A DNA stretch of 64,000 nt. It comes from Novosphingobium hassiacum (GTDB lineage: Bacteria; Pseudomonadota; Alphaproteobacteria; Sphingomonadales; Sphingomonadaceae). A program made the position numbers and the translations under genes. Below the pieces are notes generated by a model. The model saw nothing but the letters and a program-made list of their open reading frames with translations. It did no database searches and was not told where the DNA came from. Positions 9,881-18,821 of this stretch are shown piece after piece (position 1 is the stretch's first letter; each line of letters begins with the position of its first letter). The DNA is taken from NCBI RefSeq assembly GCF_014196055.1, contig NZ_JACICY010000004.1, forward strand, positions 280,512-344,511. The letters are read 5' to 3'.

Positions 9881-10558
9881 TCACGGCGTCTCGTCCTGAC
9901 TGTCCGCGTCGTCCTGCCGTGCTGCCAGATTTTCGGCGAAGCGCTGGTACTTCTCGGCATCAAGCATTCCGTGCAGCAGCAAATGGCGCAGTGTTTCGGT
10001 GAAACGGCCAGCTGCCTGACGGCGTGCACCATCGTCGTCCCCGACGCTGGACATGAATATGTCCGCGCCGATCCGCGCGGCTGTCATGAACAGCGTGGCA
10101 GCAACCGCAGTGTCGACGCCTGGCTGCAACAGCGAGCGAGCCAACCGCTCGTTTTCCACAAGCGACGCCTCAAGCGCGGCCAGGTGCGGATGATGCCGTC
10201 CATCGCGAATCAGGTTGTGTGTCTCTGCACGCATGATTTCGGGTACGGTGCGTGCAATCTCCACCGGAAAGGCAAAAGGATCCTCGGGTATCCGCCTCGC
10301 GCTAGCTGAATCTTCTAGCTGGACTGCGACACTTTCGTGGAGGCAATGCAGAAGGTCGGCACGATCCCGGAAGTGATGATAGACTGTCCGCCGCGAACAT
10401 TTGGCCTGCTTGGCAACTGCGACCATCGTGACGGCATGTTCTCCATCTTGCGTCAGAATTACCAGTGCAGCGCGCAGGAGGTCACTGCGAGTCTTCCGCA
10501 ATCGAGTCGGCGTGCGGGGCCTGGACTGCAACGGTTCCGATCTGGCTAACGAACTCAT
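9881..10558 (-). CDS. TetR family transcriptional regulator beside Rieske gene
   Basis: A 225-residue TetR-type repressor. The N-terminal helix-turn-helix spans about residues 25-70 (R-K-T-R-S-D-L-L-R-A-A ... C-S-R-R-T-V-Y-H-H-F-R-D-R). The start at 10558 is supported by AGGAGA five bases upstream. It is divergent from the Rieske oxygenase gene, and the region between them carries two palindromic sites starting 13 bases from this gene's start. The arrangement predicts autorepression and control of the oxygenase by its substrate or product. The C-terminal tail is rich in Asp/Gln and probably disordered. Confidence 0.9.
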   Translation of the reverse strand: MSSLARSEPLQSRPRTPTRLRKTRSDLLRAALVILTQDGEHAVTMVAVAKQAKCSRRTVYHHFRDRADLLHCLHESVAVQLEDSASARRIPEDPFAFPVEIARTVPEIMRAETHNLIRDGRHHPHLAALEASLVENERLARSLLQPGVDTAVAATLFMTAARIGADIFMSSVGDDDGARRQAAGRFTETLRHLLLHGMLDAEKYQRFAENLAARQDDADSQDETP

Positions 10559-10570
10559 GAATTCTCCTGA

Positions 10571-10612
10571 TTGCACACCTCTGTGCAATATATGGTTGAC
10601 ACCTGTGTGCAA
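10571..10612. promoter_or_regulatory. Paired operators between TetR and Rieske genes
   Basis: TTGCACACCTCTGTGCAA (10571-10588) has perfect 7-base arms. A second site, TTGACACCTGTGTGCAA (10596-10612), is an imperfect copy with an ACAC-CT-GTGT core. Both lie in the 125-base divergent region, closer to the TetR start. The TTGACA of the second copy may also be a -35 element for the Rieske gene. Confidence 0.65.
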
Positions 10613-10683
10613 TTTGAACAACATCAAACTGTCAACGCCACGGTCATCTTAACGCCGCGCGCTCCTGAGAGAGGACATCTGAC

Positions 10684-11976
10684 ATGGAAGAAGCAACTTT
10701 TACAGTAGCGAGCCAACAAGAAGATTTTGAAGGCACCGGCTACGTCGCAGTCGAAAAGATCGGCCCGCTTGACACTCCGAACGAGGGCATCAACCGGCTT
10801 GCTCAAGAGCTTATCGAGCACCATGACAAGCGCACCACGCACATGGCGCCCGAGATCATGAACCTCGACGTGGTCGACGTCTATGGCAATGAAGAACGCC
10901 ACCGGGCCGAGGTTGCGCTGTTCAAGCGCATTCCGCTCGTCATCGGTGTCAGCGCCGAAATGCGTGAGCCGGGGTCGTTCAAGACGTTGAACATGCTTGG
11001 CCTGCCCTTGCTGATCACGCGCGACAAGGCTGGTGTTTTGCACACCTTCCTCAACGCGTGTACACACCGTGGCGCGCCTTTGACAAACCAGCCCTGCGGC
11101 AAGGCGGCAAGATTCACGTGCCCCTACCATGCTTGGACCTTCGGCAACGACGGTGGTTTGATCGCCGTGAACAGTTCAGACCAGTTCGGGGACGTCGACA
11201 AGTCGAGCAAGGGGCTCGTTGAACTGCCGTGCACCGAGAAGGCCGGCCTCATATTCGCCATTCTGACCCCCGGGCTCGAGCTGGACGTTGACGCATTTTA
11301 CGAAGGAATGCTCGACGAGATCGCCCGCTACGGGTACGAGGACTGGCATTATCTCGGGACTATGGACGTCAAGGCCGCCAATTGGAAGTTCGGCGTCGAA
11401 GGGTTCCTTGAGACCTATCACGTACCGGTGCTCCACAAGACGACCCTGAACCAGATCGCAAGTGGTGGACGCCCCCCTGCACAGGCGTTCCAGAGCTTTG
11501 GCCCTCACATGCGTTTCGTAACCGCAACGGGGCAGGCGCTTGAAGATATGCGCTCGGTCGATCCTAAGGATTACTGGACTCGCGAACTCAACAACTTCCG
11601 TGCGATCTACAACCTGTTCCCGAACGTCGCCGTGCCGACCGGTTTCGACGTCATCCAGATCATGACCATGATTCCGGGAGCGACGCCAGGTGAACACACG
11701 ACAATCTTCCATCACATCACGCCCAAGGCGCCTGAGACGGAAGACGAGGCTGCCCAGTTGGAGCTTAACCGTCAGGCACTTGTCCGGATCATCGTGGACG
11801 AAGACTATTACATCAATGCTCTGGTCCAACAGGTAGCAAACGGCGACGCATCGTTCCCCCTCATGTTCGGGCGCAACGAAGTCGGCCTCCAACATTTCCA
11901 CAAGTCGCTTAACTGGTTCCTTGATGGCGACGCGAACGCGCCACGCCCAGAGATCAGCACATCGACCCACAAGTAA
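10684..11976 (+). CDS. Rieske non-heme iron oxygenase, alpha subunit
   Basis: A 430-residue aromatic-ring-hydroxylating-type oxygenase alpha subunit. The Rieske [2Fe-2S] ligands are C-T-H (near residue 126) and C-P-Y-H (near 144). The mononuclear iron site is in N-W-K-F-G-V-E-G-F-L-E-T-Y-H-V-P-V-L-H near residues 236-254, where the two His are iron ligands. No beta subunit, ferredoxin or reductase gene is adjacent, so it must borrow electron carriers or be a homotrimeric, single-subunit type. It may hydroxylate or demethylate a ring or side chain. RBS-like GAGAGAGG precedes the ATG. Expression is probably controlled by the divergent TetR. Confidence 0.93.
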   Translation: MEEATFTVASQQEDFEGTGYVAVEKIGPLDTPNEGINRLAQELIEHHDKRTTHMAPEIMNLDVVDVYGNEERHRAEVALFKRIPLVIGVSAEMREPGSFKTLNMLGLPLLITRDKAGVLHTFLNACTHRGAPLTNQPCGKAARFTCPYHAWTFGNDGGLIAVNSSDQFGDVDKSSKGLVELPCTEKAGLIFAILTPGLELDVDAFYEGMLDEIARYGYEDWHYLGTMDVKAANWKFGVEGFLETYHVPVLHKTTLNQIASGGRPPAQAFQSFGPHMRFVTATGQALEDMRSVDPKDYWTRELNNFRAIYNLFPNVAVPTGFDVIQIMTMIPGATPGEHTTIFHHITPKAPETEDEAAQLELNRQALVRIIVDEDYYINALVQQVANGDASFPLMFGRNEVGLQHFHKSLNWFLDGDANAPRPEISTSTHK

Positions 11977-12030
11977 ACGAGGCAAGGTAGCGCCGCGCCT
12001 TAAGGCGCGGGTTACGTGCAGGAAACATCG

Positions 12031-12066
12031 CGACCGCCCTGCCTTACGGCACGGGCGGTCGTTTCT
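12031..12066 (+). terminator. Rho-independent terminator after Rieske gene
   Basis: CGACCGCCCTGCC (12031-12043) pairs with GGCACGGGCGGTCG (12048-12061) with a single bulged base, followed by TTTCTT. It lies 54 bases after the Rieske stop. Confidence 0.75.
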
Positions 12067-12202
12067 TGACGGGTTTCTGCAGCGCTTGGAGAGCGATGTG
12101 GCGAACGCCTGACCGACGCTTGGCGCATTGCCGAAAAAATGGCGCATCGGGCTGCCTCGCCTTGGCAAGGTCGATCGGCAAGCCACCCACGCCGAACCGC
12201 TG

Positions 12203-14431
12203 TCATCCGGCGGGAGTGAGCACCTCAAGCTGTCCATCGCGGCTTACCGTTACAGCTTCACTGCCTGCCCATCGGCGTACCTGCAACGGGATCGCGCTCA
12301 TCAGCGGCATGCCCGACACCGGCTCGCACCGATCCTCCGCGCTAACCAGCAGGTTTACGCAACTCCCAACCTCCCGCACATTTTGCCCCTCACCCGGCAA
12401 TGCGCCGTAACCATGAAACATCGAGACCAGCCCCCGGCGCAGTGTTTCATCGGGTTCGACGATGCCGGGAATGGCGCCGTAGTACGACCGGATTTCCACC
12501 ATGTTTCCCGCTTCCACGCCAAGCTCGGCCATGTCATCGGGATGCATGAACGCGGGATTGTAATGCTGCCGGCCCTTGAGGAACGCCGGGAGGTCGCGCC
12601 CGGACGAATTGAAGATCTTGAAATTGCGGCGGCAAGTCAGTCGATACGGAAAGTCCGGATCGCTCCAGAGGTCCTCTTGGGCCACCTCTGCCAGTTCGAC
12701 GAGCATATCGGCATTCCCGACATCGAGCCGTGCCGTGCAATCGGGATCTCGCGGGCCGACAAGGATGAGGTCGGGCAGCACGGGGTCGCCCTGTGCCTCG
12801 AGCACGCGGGCCAACGGAACGTTTGCGTTGGCTGTCAGTTGAGCGAGGAGTTCGAGGTTGCTCGGCTTGTTCTGCATGTCGAGAAGAACCTCGGCGGTGG
12901 GGCCCCGCTCCAGCCCGCTTTCCGCCACTCGCGGTGGAACGGTGAACTGCAGGCCCATCCGCTGCGCGATGCCGTAAAACACCTCCCACCCAGATTTGAC
13001 GTCGGCATTCTCCGGCGGCGGCAATACCGGGGGGGTGTACATTCCCGGTACGTTTCCGGCGAAATCAGGATAGTAAACGCCCATGAGCTCGCGCCAGTAG
13101 GAACAGTTTTCCAACTCCATGCCCACGCGTGAGGGGATGACGTAGTCGGCTACCTTCGACGAGTTGGACATGCGGATGTCGAGTTGCACGAAAAGGTCCA
13201 GCTTTTCCAGCGCCTGCACGGTCTTGACCTGGTCAGGGAAGGCAGTCGCGGGATTGCCCCCGATCGAGATCAGCGCGCGGATCGGGCCGTGCAGGATCTG
13301 ATCGGGCAGTGCTGCGGTGGGCATGCCCGTGGCTGACATCTCCAGGCCGCGAACGGCCATCGGATGCCCGAGATTGCGGTAAGGCCGTGGCGGGCGCGGC
13401 TGGGCCTTTGCCTGCGCCGGCGGCAGTAGAACCCCGGGCACCCGCACCTTGTCGCCTTCGCGGGGATAGCGACCGCACAGGGTATTCAGAATCAGCAGCA
13501 GGTATTCGTTGAGCGAAGAGTGGCCCGACATGTTCGCGCCAGTGGCGCCCACCGCGACGCCGCGTTCCGAGCCAGCAAAAAGACGTGCGGCGTCCCGAAT
13601 CTGATCAGCGGGAATGTCAGCGCGCGCGGCGGCCATCTCCGGCGCGAACGGTGCCACGGCGGCAGCGAGCTCCTCAACCCCCTGAACATTTTCCTCGCAG
13701 AAGATCTTGTCATGCAGCTGTTCCGACAAGATCACGTTGATTATGGCCGCCAGGATCGAAGAATCTTCGCCGGGCCGGGGCTGCATGTGGATTTCGGCGC
13801 GCTTTGCGGTTTCTGATCGGCGAGGGTCGATGACGATCATCTTGAGGCCGCCCGTAAGCGCCTTGTTCAATTTATGAGGCGGCCCCACCTCGGCACCAAA
13901 GGTAACTATTGGGTTCTGTCCTACGATCAGGCGGACGTCTGCGGTCTCTGCCCCCAGAGGACCGGCTGCCCACGAACCCAACATGGCCCAGGCCATCGCC
14001 TTGCCTGGTTGGTCGATGTTCATCGCCGTGTACCAGTCCGGCGAACCGATCGCCTCGAGAAAAGCCTCGCCGAAAATGTAACTGCTGAATTCCGGGGTCC
14101 CGCCCTGCCCCATGTAGCAAGCAATTGACCGGGGACCGCTCTCCGAGAGGATTACGGCAAGTTTCTCCGCGATTTCATCAAGCGCAGTTTCGCTCGAAAT
14201 CTGCGCAAAGCTTCCGTCAGGCCCCCGCTTCACGGGATGCAACAGGCGATGGACCGAATTTACCTGGTCAAAGCCTTGCTGTCCCTTCGAACAGAAGAAT
14301 CCCTTGAAGACATCGTCGTCCTTGTCGCCCTTGATCGAAACCGGAGACCCGTCTTCGAACTTGATGACCACCGGGCAGCCCATGCCGCAGGTCCGGCAAA
14401 TCGATTTCTTGGTCGTGGCGAGGCTGCTCAT
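12203..14431 (-). CDS. Molybdopterin-dependent oxidoreductase (DMSO reductase superfamily)
   Basis: A 742-residue catalytic subunit of a bis-MGD enzyme. The N-terminal [4Fe-4S] motif is C-R-T-C-G-M-G-C (Cys 12, 15, 19) plus F-F-C-S-K-G near residue 47. The central Mo-cofactor domains follow, and a C-terminal MopB-type beta-barrel begins near 630. No Tat signal is present, so it should work in the cytoplasm. In the place where formate dehydrogenases carry Cys or Sec I read N-I-D-Q-P-G near residue 139, so the Mo ligand could be Asp; this is an alignment by eye. No electron-transfer subunit is adjacent. GGGAGAG precedes the ATG. It could dehydrogenate or hydroxylate a pathway intermediate; unassigned. 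Confidence 0.9.
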   Translation of the reverse strand: MSSLATTKKSICRTCGMGCPVVIKFEDGSPVSIKGDKDDDVFKGFFCSKGQQGFDQVNSVHRLLHPVKRGPDGSFAQISSETALDEIAEKLAVILSESGPRSIACYMGQGGTPEFSSYIFGEAFLEAIGSPDWYTAMNIDQPGKAMAWAMLGSWAAGPLGAETADVRLIVGQNPIVTFGAEVGPPHKLNKALTGGLKMIVIDPRRSETAKRAEIHMQPRPGEDSSILAAIINVILSEQLHDKIFCEENVQGVEELAAAVAPFAPEMAAARADIPADQIRDAARLFAGSERGVAVGATGANMSGHSSLNEYLLLILNTLCGRYPREGDKVRVPGVLLPPAQAKAQPRPPRPYRNLGHPMAVRGLEMSATGMPTAALPDQILHGPIRALISIGGNPATAFPDQVKTVQALEKLDLFVQLDIRMSNSSKVADYVIPSRVGMELENCSYWRELMGVYYPDFAGNVPGMYTPPVLPPPENADVKSGWEVFYGIAQRMGLQFTVPPRVAESGLERGPTAEVLLDMQNKPSNLELLAQLTANANVPLARVLEAQGDPVLPDLILVGPRDPDCTARLDVGNADMLVELAEVAQEDLWSDPDFPYRLTCRRNFKIFNSSGRDLPAFLKGRQHYNPAFMHPDDMAELGVEAGNMVEIRSYYGAIPGIVEPDETLRRGLVSMFHGYGALPGEGQNVREVGSCVNLLVSAEDRCEPVSGMPLMSAIPLQVRRWAGSEAVTVSRDGQLEVLTPAG

Positions 14432-14595
14432 ATTTCTCTCCCAAAGGCCGCTGCGTCACTGGTCACTTGAAGCGTGCCTCGTGTGCTGCTGGACGCGCGT
14501 TCGTAGTCTTGTCCGCTGAACCGATCATACCTGATCCCACCTTGCCAACGACCGCCACCGACGTTGCAATGTGGTGACAGACCATCAGCCTTGGC

Positions 14596-15540
14596 CTATC
14601 CGCCTGCCAGGACACCGTCTCTCGTCCAAACCGTTTCATGCTCGCGAAACAGCGCCGCGAACGCGGGCTCGAAGGCAATCTTGCAAGGTCCCGTGATCGA
14701 GCGGCGTGTGTTGCTATCGCCGATGTTACCAGCCGCCGCCCCGAGGTGTGGCCTGACGTCGATGCTGGCTGGATGGCCGCTCAAGGCGGCGATATCCGCA
14801 ACCACGGCCTGCGTGGAAATCACTTCATCACCGCACCAGTTGGTGATCAGCGCCGGAACACCAGCCGAGCCAAGCAGAGCTTCGACCTGGTCCTGCATGT
14901 CGAGCGTATGAATCGGGCTATGGGGATTGGGGTCGGACACAACCGTAAAGGGAATTGGTCGGCCCTGTACGGCGAACTTGGCCATGATCTCAAAATAGGT
15001 GCCGTCCAGGCCGCAAACCGTATTTAATCGGGCAATCGTGACGGGCAGATTGAACATGCGAGCGCAAAAACGGGCCACTGCTTCCAAACCGACCTTACAT
15101 GTGGGGCTGGTGGCAGTGTAGGCCGTAGTGCCATTACCGATCGGGTCACTTTCCGTGTATACATGCCACGGATCGGGATTGCCGGTATAGATTCCCGTTG
15201 ACGACACGACGAGGGCAGCCTTGGCGTTCCGGCAATGCTGCAGGACAAGCCCGGCACCCTCGACATTGACCTTGATGGCTTCGTCAAGCTGGCGCAACGG
15301 GGCACGCATCCAGGCAAAGTGGAGCACGTAGTCGAAGTCGCTGGGCAGATCGTTGAGGTCGCTGGCGGCCAGATCGATCGCGTGAGGCCGAATGCCGAAC
15401 TGAGCAATGGCGTGCCTGCTTGCGTCGGTGGCGAAACGCGCTGCTCCCCACACTTCGTTGGCCTGCGCCAGCCGCATCGCGATGGGCAAAGCCACCGTAC
15501 CCGTCACGCCCGTCACCAGAATCTTTGAGCCCGAAATCAT
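14596..15540 (-). CDS. NAD-dependent epimerase/dehydratase-like extended SDR
   Basis: A 314-residue extended SDR. The cofactor loop is T-G-V-T-G-T-V-A at residues 10-17, followed by S-S-T-G-I-Y near 112. The usual Y-x-x-x-K is replaced by S-P-T-C-K with the following V-G-L-E kept, so the catalytic Tyr four residues before the Lys is missing; a Tyr sits eight residues before. It may therefore act as a ketoreductase with shifted geometry or bind substrate only. Divergent from the first sulfotransferase-like gene, with palindrome I between them. Sugar metabolism is not suggested by the context; a steroid or terpenoid-type ketone is as likely. Confidence 0.85.
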   Translation of the reverse strand: MISGSKILVTGVTGTVALPIAMRLAQANEVWGAARFATDASRHAIAQFGIRPHAIDLAASDLNDLPSDFDYVLHFAWMRAPLRQLDEAIKVNVEGAGLVLQHCRNAKAALVVSSTGIYTGNPDPWHVYTESDPIGNGTTAYTATSPTCKVGLEAVARFCARMFNLPVTIARLNTVCGLDGTYFEIMAKFAVQGRPIPFTVVSDPNPHSPIHTLDMQDQVEALLGSAGVPALITNWCGDEVISTQAVVADIAALSGHPASIDVRPHLGAAAGNIGDSNTRRSITGPCKIAFEPAFAALFREHETVWTRDGVLAGG

Positions 15541-15677
15541 TCGCGTTTCTCACCCGCTTTGCTGATATGAGGATGTCGCCTCGGGATGGCCGCACAGGCC
15601 ACATTGGCGATCCTCAGGAAGACGGCGGCGCCACCTCGACCAAAATCTGCATTGCCAATGTGCAATCCATATGCAAT

Positions 15678-15693
15678 TTGACTGGTAAGTCAA
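15678..15693. promoter_or_regulatory. Recurring palindrome I upstream of sulfotransferase-like gene
   Basis: TTGACTGGTAAGTCAA has six-base perfect arms (TTGACT/AGTCAA). It lies 53 bases before the start at 15747 and 137 bases from the divergent extended SDR. An A/T-rich stretch with two TGCAAT words (15661 and 15672) lies directly to its left. Confidence 0.65.
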
Positions 15694-15746
15694 CTACGCA
15701 TGCTGGGCACACCGGTACATACGAACAGGGATTTGACGGGACGATT

Positions 15747-16928
15747 ATGACTTTTGACCCCAAGACCATGATTCAGGCGGCAAGAGATGAAACAGGCTTG
15801 GTCGATTTCGGTCCGGGACCGTTCGAAGACGGGCTGGAGGTGCTGTGCAAATCGATACGCGAAGAGGCCCGGCTCAATACATTCGGGACTGAAAAGGCGA
15901 GCGGCCGCATCCTTCACGCGCTGAAAGAGCGCTTGAAACTTCAGGACTGGTTTACGCGGCATCCGGAAATTCTCGAACAGGACATCCGCCGTCCGGTGTT
16001 CCTGATGGGCCTGCCCCGCTCGGGAACTACGGCGCTGGCGCACTTCCTCTCGGAGGATCCTCTAGCGCGGTCACCACGCAACTGGGAAGTTCAGGATCTG
16101 ACCCCGCCGCCCGACGCGGCGCTTGGCAACGAAGATCCGCGTTACGAGCGCCAGAGATTGCTGTGCGAGGCGCAGGAACGCGCCCATCCCGGCCTTCAAG
16201 CCCGACTGCCGGTCGGCCCTGCCGATTCGACCGAGCACGGCAGCCTAGTCGGTTACACCTTCCGGTCTTTCGTGTGGTGCACTCTGTTCAGGACACCAAG
16301 CTACGCCGAATGGCTTCTCAAGCAGGATCTGCTGCCAAGCTATGAGTACCTCGCCAAGATACTCAAGTTGCTGCAATGGCGCTGCCCTCCCGATCGCTGG
16401 AATCTCAAATACCCACTCGACATGTTTGCTCTGCGCGACATTCGGACCGTGTTCCCGGACTCGATCATCCTGTGGAGTCATCGTGATCCCGTTGCGACGA
16501 TCCCGTCTGTGTGTGATCTGCTGACCACATTTCGAAAAGCCGATACGGATCATGTCGATCGCCATGAGTTGGGCAGTCACCTCTGCGATCTCATGGCTAT
16601 CGGCGTCGAGCGTGGCATGGAGGCACGCGATGCACTCGGTGACACCGATATCTTCGACGTCTATCAGGCCGATCTTGGCGCGAACACCATCGAGACAGTC
16701 AAGTCCATCTACCAACGCACCGGACTTCCGTTGACCGAAGATTATCTCCGCCTACTTGACCAGAGGCTGACGGCGACCCCGCGTGGCCATGCCGGAGACT
16801 ATTCCTACGATATCGCGGACTTCGGACTCACCGGCGAGGGCGTCCGCAGCAAGTTCCAGCGCTACATCAGCCGCTTCGGGCTGGCCGAAGGCCGTTATGC
16901 CGCTTCGGGGATCAGGGCGTCTGCTTGA
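15747..16928 (+). CDS. Sulfotransferase family protein (first copy)
   Basis: A 393-residue protein of the P-loop sulfotransferase family. The 5-prime phosphosulfate-binding loop is G-L-P-R-S-G-T-T near residues 89-96, and the 3-prime phosphate region is likely W-S-H-R-D-P near 246. Family members transfer sulfonate from PAPS to hydroxyls, but many bacterial members have no proven activity. The first 75 residues (E-T-G-L-x-D-x-G-P and following helices) match the second copy at 31327. The start is ATG 15747 with a GACGGGAC site. It is followed by a SnoaL-like gene, an arrangement repeated at the second copy. Confidence 0.88.
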   Translation: MTFDPKTMIQAARDETGLVDFGPGPFEDGLEVLCKSIREEARLNTFGTEKASGRILHALKERLKLQDWFTRHPEILEQDIRRPVFLMGLPRSGTTALAHFLSEDPLARSPRNWEVQDLTPPPDAALGNEDPRYERQRLLCEAQERAHPGLQARLPVGPADSTEHGSLVGYTFRSFVWCTLFRTPSYAEWLLKQDLLPSYEYLAKILKLLQWRCPPDRWNLKYPLDMFALRDIRTVFPDSIILWSHRDPVATIPSVCDLLTTFRKADTDHVDRHELGSHLCDLMAIGVERGMEARDALGDTDIFDVYQADLGANTIETVKSIYQRTGLPLTEDYLRLLDQRLTATPRGHAGDYSYDIADFGLTGEGVRSKFQRYISRFGLAEGRYAASGIRASA

Positions 16929-17018
16929 CCTGCAAAGCGATCTTTGGCGGCCTGGTGCGACGTCCACGCCCCGCCTGGATTATGGTAGTAATGCTGCCAC
17001 CCTCCCGTTCGCGGCCAC

Positions 17019-17477
17019 ATGGGCCACAGCATGAATGAACACGCTGGCGCGAATGCCGAACGCGAGGCAATTCGCCATCTCATGGCCCGCTACACCATCG
17101 CGGGTGACCGCGGGCAGACAGAGGAACTGGCCGCAGTCTTCACGCCGGATGGCATTCTGCACTTCAACGCCGAGACGAGCCAAGGCCGCGAAGAAATTGC
17201 CCGACGCTTGAGCCGGAGCCCGCCGCATCCCCGCCTGCTCGTCACGCGGCACCATCTGACAACGAGCCGGATCGAGCTACTCGGGGAAACGGCGAAGGGA
17301 CGAACCTATTTTCAGGTGCTGACCAATATCGGGCTGGACCATCACGGCGTGTATCAGGATCGGTTCGTGAAGATCGGAGAAGAGTGGCTGATCAGCCACC
17401 GAGAGGTGCGGATCGACTGGCAGGCTGAGGGATCATTGTTCCCGCCACTCCATGTGCGCGGCATAGCGCCGGCTTGA
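17019..17477 (+). CDS. SnoaL-like / nuclear transport factor 2-fold protein
   Basis: A 152-residue protein of the SnoaL-like (NTF2-fold) group: an N-terminal helix pair (E-A-I-R-H-L-M-A-R-Y ... A-V-F-T-P-D-G), then sheet strands ending in D-R-F-V-K-I-G-E-E-W-L-I-S-H-R-E-V near residue 120. The family includes ketosteroid-isomerase-like enzymes, dehydratases and binding proteins of hydrophobic ligands. Two starts are possible, ATG 17019 and ATG 17031; neither has a good ribosome site, which suggests coupling to the upstream sulfotransferase-like gene 90 bases away. Resembles the protein at 33156 in fold and setting. Confidence 0.85.
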   Translation: MGHSMNEHAGANAEREAIRHLMARYTIAGDRGQTEELAAVFTPDGILHFNAETSQGREEIARRLSRSPPHPRLLVTRHHLTTSRIELLGETAKGRTYFQVLTNIGLDHHGVYQDRFVKIGEEWLISHREVRIDWQAEGSLFPPLHVRGIAPA

Positions 17478-17489
17478 GTTACGCCGTGG

Positions 17490-17891
17490 TCAGGCGGCGC
17501 CGCTTAGCCGAACCTGCGGCACCCAGACGTCCTCGACAGGCAGGAACGTGAAGCTTACCCTGCTACCTATCTTGACCTCGTCGAGCGGGGCATCGATCAC
17601 TTCGCACGTGATGCGGACCCCTGGCATTCCGTCAACGTCGACAATCGCCAACGCAAAAGGCACGACCATGTCGGGAAGCCACGGTTGGTGGTTGATCGTG
17701 TAGCTGTAAATCATACCCGTGCCGCCTGCCGCCCGTGGAACGACATTGCGGGACAGACACGTCGGGCAGATCAGCGCCGGGGGGTGGATTGCTGCGCTGC
17801 AATCGCTGCAACAGGTAATCAGCAGTTTTCCCTGCGCGCCGCCAGTCCAGAACGGTGCGTTCTCGGGGGTGAGTAATGGTAGCAGGCGCAT
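17490..17891 (-). CDS. DUF35 (Zn-ribbon/OB-fold) protein, orphan copy
   Basis: A 133-residue protein with an N-terminal rubredoxin-like Zn ribbon (C-C-S-D-C ... C-P-T-C, residues about 27-45) and a C-terminal OB fold. DUF35 proteins are partner subunits of thiolase-like aldolases or MaoC-like hydratases acting on acyl-CoA, as in the actinobacterial steroid side-chain system. Here the neighbour is an SDR, not a thiolase, so its partner must be encoded elsewhere, for instance the TLP1 protein at 59891. GGGAGAAC precedes the ATG. Second copy at 54223. Confidence 0.88.
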   Translation of the reverse strand: MRLLPLLTPENAPFWTGGAQGKLLITCCSDCSAAIHPPALICPTCLSRNVVPRAAGGTGMIYSYTINHQPWLPDMVVPFALAIVDVDGMPGVRITCEVIDAPLDEVKIGSRVSFTFLPVEDVWVPQVRLSGAA

Positions 17892-17982
17892 GCGTTCTCC
17901 CGCCTTTCAAAGGCAAACTGGGATGACACCGACCCGTCGCAGGGACAAGGCCGGTGCATCCTTCGATCCGATGTTCAGCCGA

Positions 17983-18765
17983 TCAGCTTGGGAAGCCCAT
18001 GCGGATGCCACCGTCGAGCCGCACGTCTTCTCCGTTGAAGTATGAGTTGCGGATCATTTCAAGTGCGAGGCTCGCGTATTCGGCCGGCACGCCAAGGCGC
18101 TTGGGGAAAGGCACCGAGGCCGCCAGCGAATCCTTCACGTGGTCCGGTGCGCCCAGCATCAGCGGGGTCTCGAACACTCCGGGAAGGATCGTGTTCACAC
18201 GGACGCCTTCCTTTGAAAGGTCGCGGGCGATGGGGAGGGTCATACCGACTACGCCCCCCTTGGAGGCAGAATAGGCTGCCTGTCCGGCCTGGCCATCTTC
18301 GGCAGCGACGCTTGCGGTATTGATGATCACCCCTCGTTCGCCGGAAGCCAGCGGATCAGCTGCCAACATGCCGGCAGCGGATTTGGCGATGCAGCGGAAG
18401 GTGCCAATCAGGTTGATCTGGATGATCAACTCGAAGTCCTTGAGCGGATAATGGCGGATTTCGCCGGTCTTGCGATCACGGCTGGCCGTTTTCACCGCAT
18501 TGCCGGTGCCGGCACAATTGACGAGAATTCGCTCTTGCCCGTGTGCGGCACGAGCCTTTGCAAAGCCTGCATCGACATCGGCTTCCGAAGTAACATTGAC
18601 CTTGCAGAAGATGCCGCCAAGTTCCTTGGCCAGCGCCTCGCCCTTTTCGGCGTTGAGGTCGAACAGCGCGACCTTTGTGCCCTGAGCGGCCAGCGCGCGG
18701 GCGGTTGCCTCACCCAGCCCCGAGGCTCCGCCCGTGATCACCGCTGCCGTTCCTTGAAAATCCAT
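17983..18765 (-). CDS. HSD10-like 3-hydroxyacyl-CoA dehydrogenase (SDR)
   Basis: A 260-residue SDR that strongly resembles type II 3-hydroxyacyl-CoA dehydrogenase (HSD10). Shared features by recall are A-V-I-T-G-G-A-S-G-L-G at the start, G-V-I-I-N-T-A-S-V-A-A, the active site A-A-Y-S-A-S-K-G-G, M-T-L-P-I-A-R-D-L, and the final N-G-E-x-x-R-L-D-G-x-I-R-M. It should oxidise an L-3-hydroxyacyl-CoA, or a hydroxysteroid, with NAD+. Minus strand, with AAGGAA 8 bases before the ATG; palindrome II lies 41 bases upstream. It precedes the DUF35 gene, 91 bases apart. Confidence 0.93.
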   Translation of the reverse strand: MDFQGTAAVITGGASGLGEATARALAAQGTKVALFDLNAEKGEALAKELGGIFCKVNVTSEADVDAGFAKARAAHGQERILVNCAGTGNAVKTASRDRKTGEIRHYPLKDFELIIQINLIGTFRCIAKSAAGMLAADPLASGERGVIINTASVAAEDGQAGQAAYSASKGGVVGMTLPIARDLSKEGVRVNTILPGVFETPLMLGAPDHVKDSLAASVPFPKRLGVPAEYASLALEMIRNSYFNGEDVRLDGGIRMGFPS

Positions 18766-18805
18766 TGTTTCTGTTCCTTGCCGTTCAATCGCGCCATCCT
18801 ATATC

Positions 18806-18821
18806 ACCAAGTAATACTTGT
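18806..18821. promoter_or_regulatory. Recurring palindrome II, best copy (c)
   Basis: ACCAAGTAATACTTGT is almost perfectly symmetric (AC-NN-GTAATAC-NN-GT). It lies 41 bases upstream of the HSD10-like gene and 149 bases from the divergent quinone-oxidoreductase-like gene. Confidence 0.6.
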
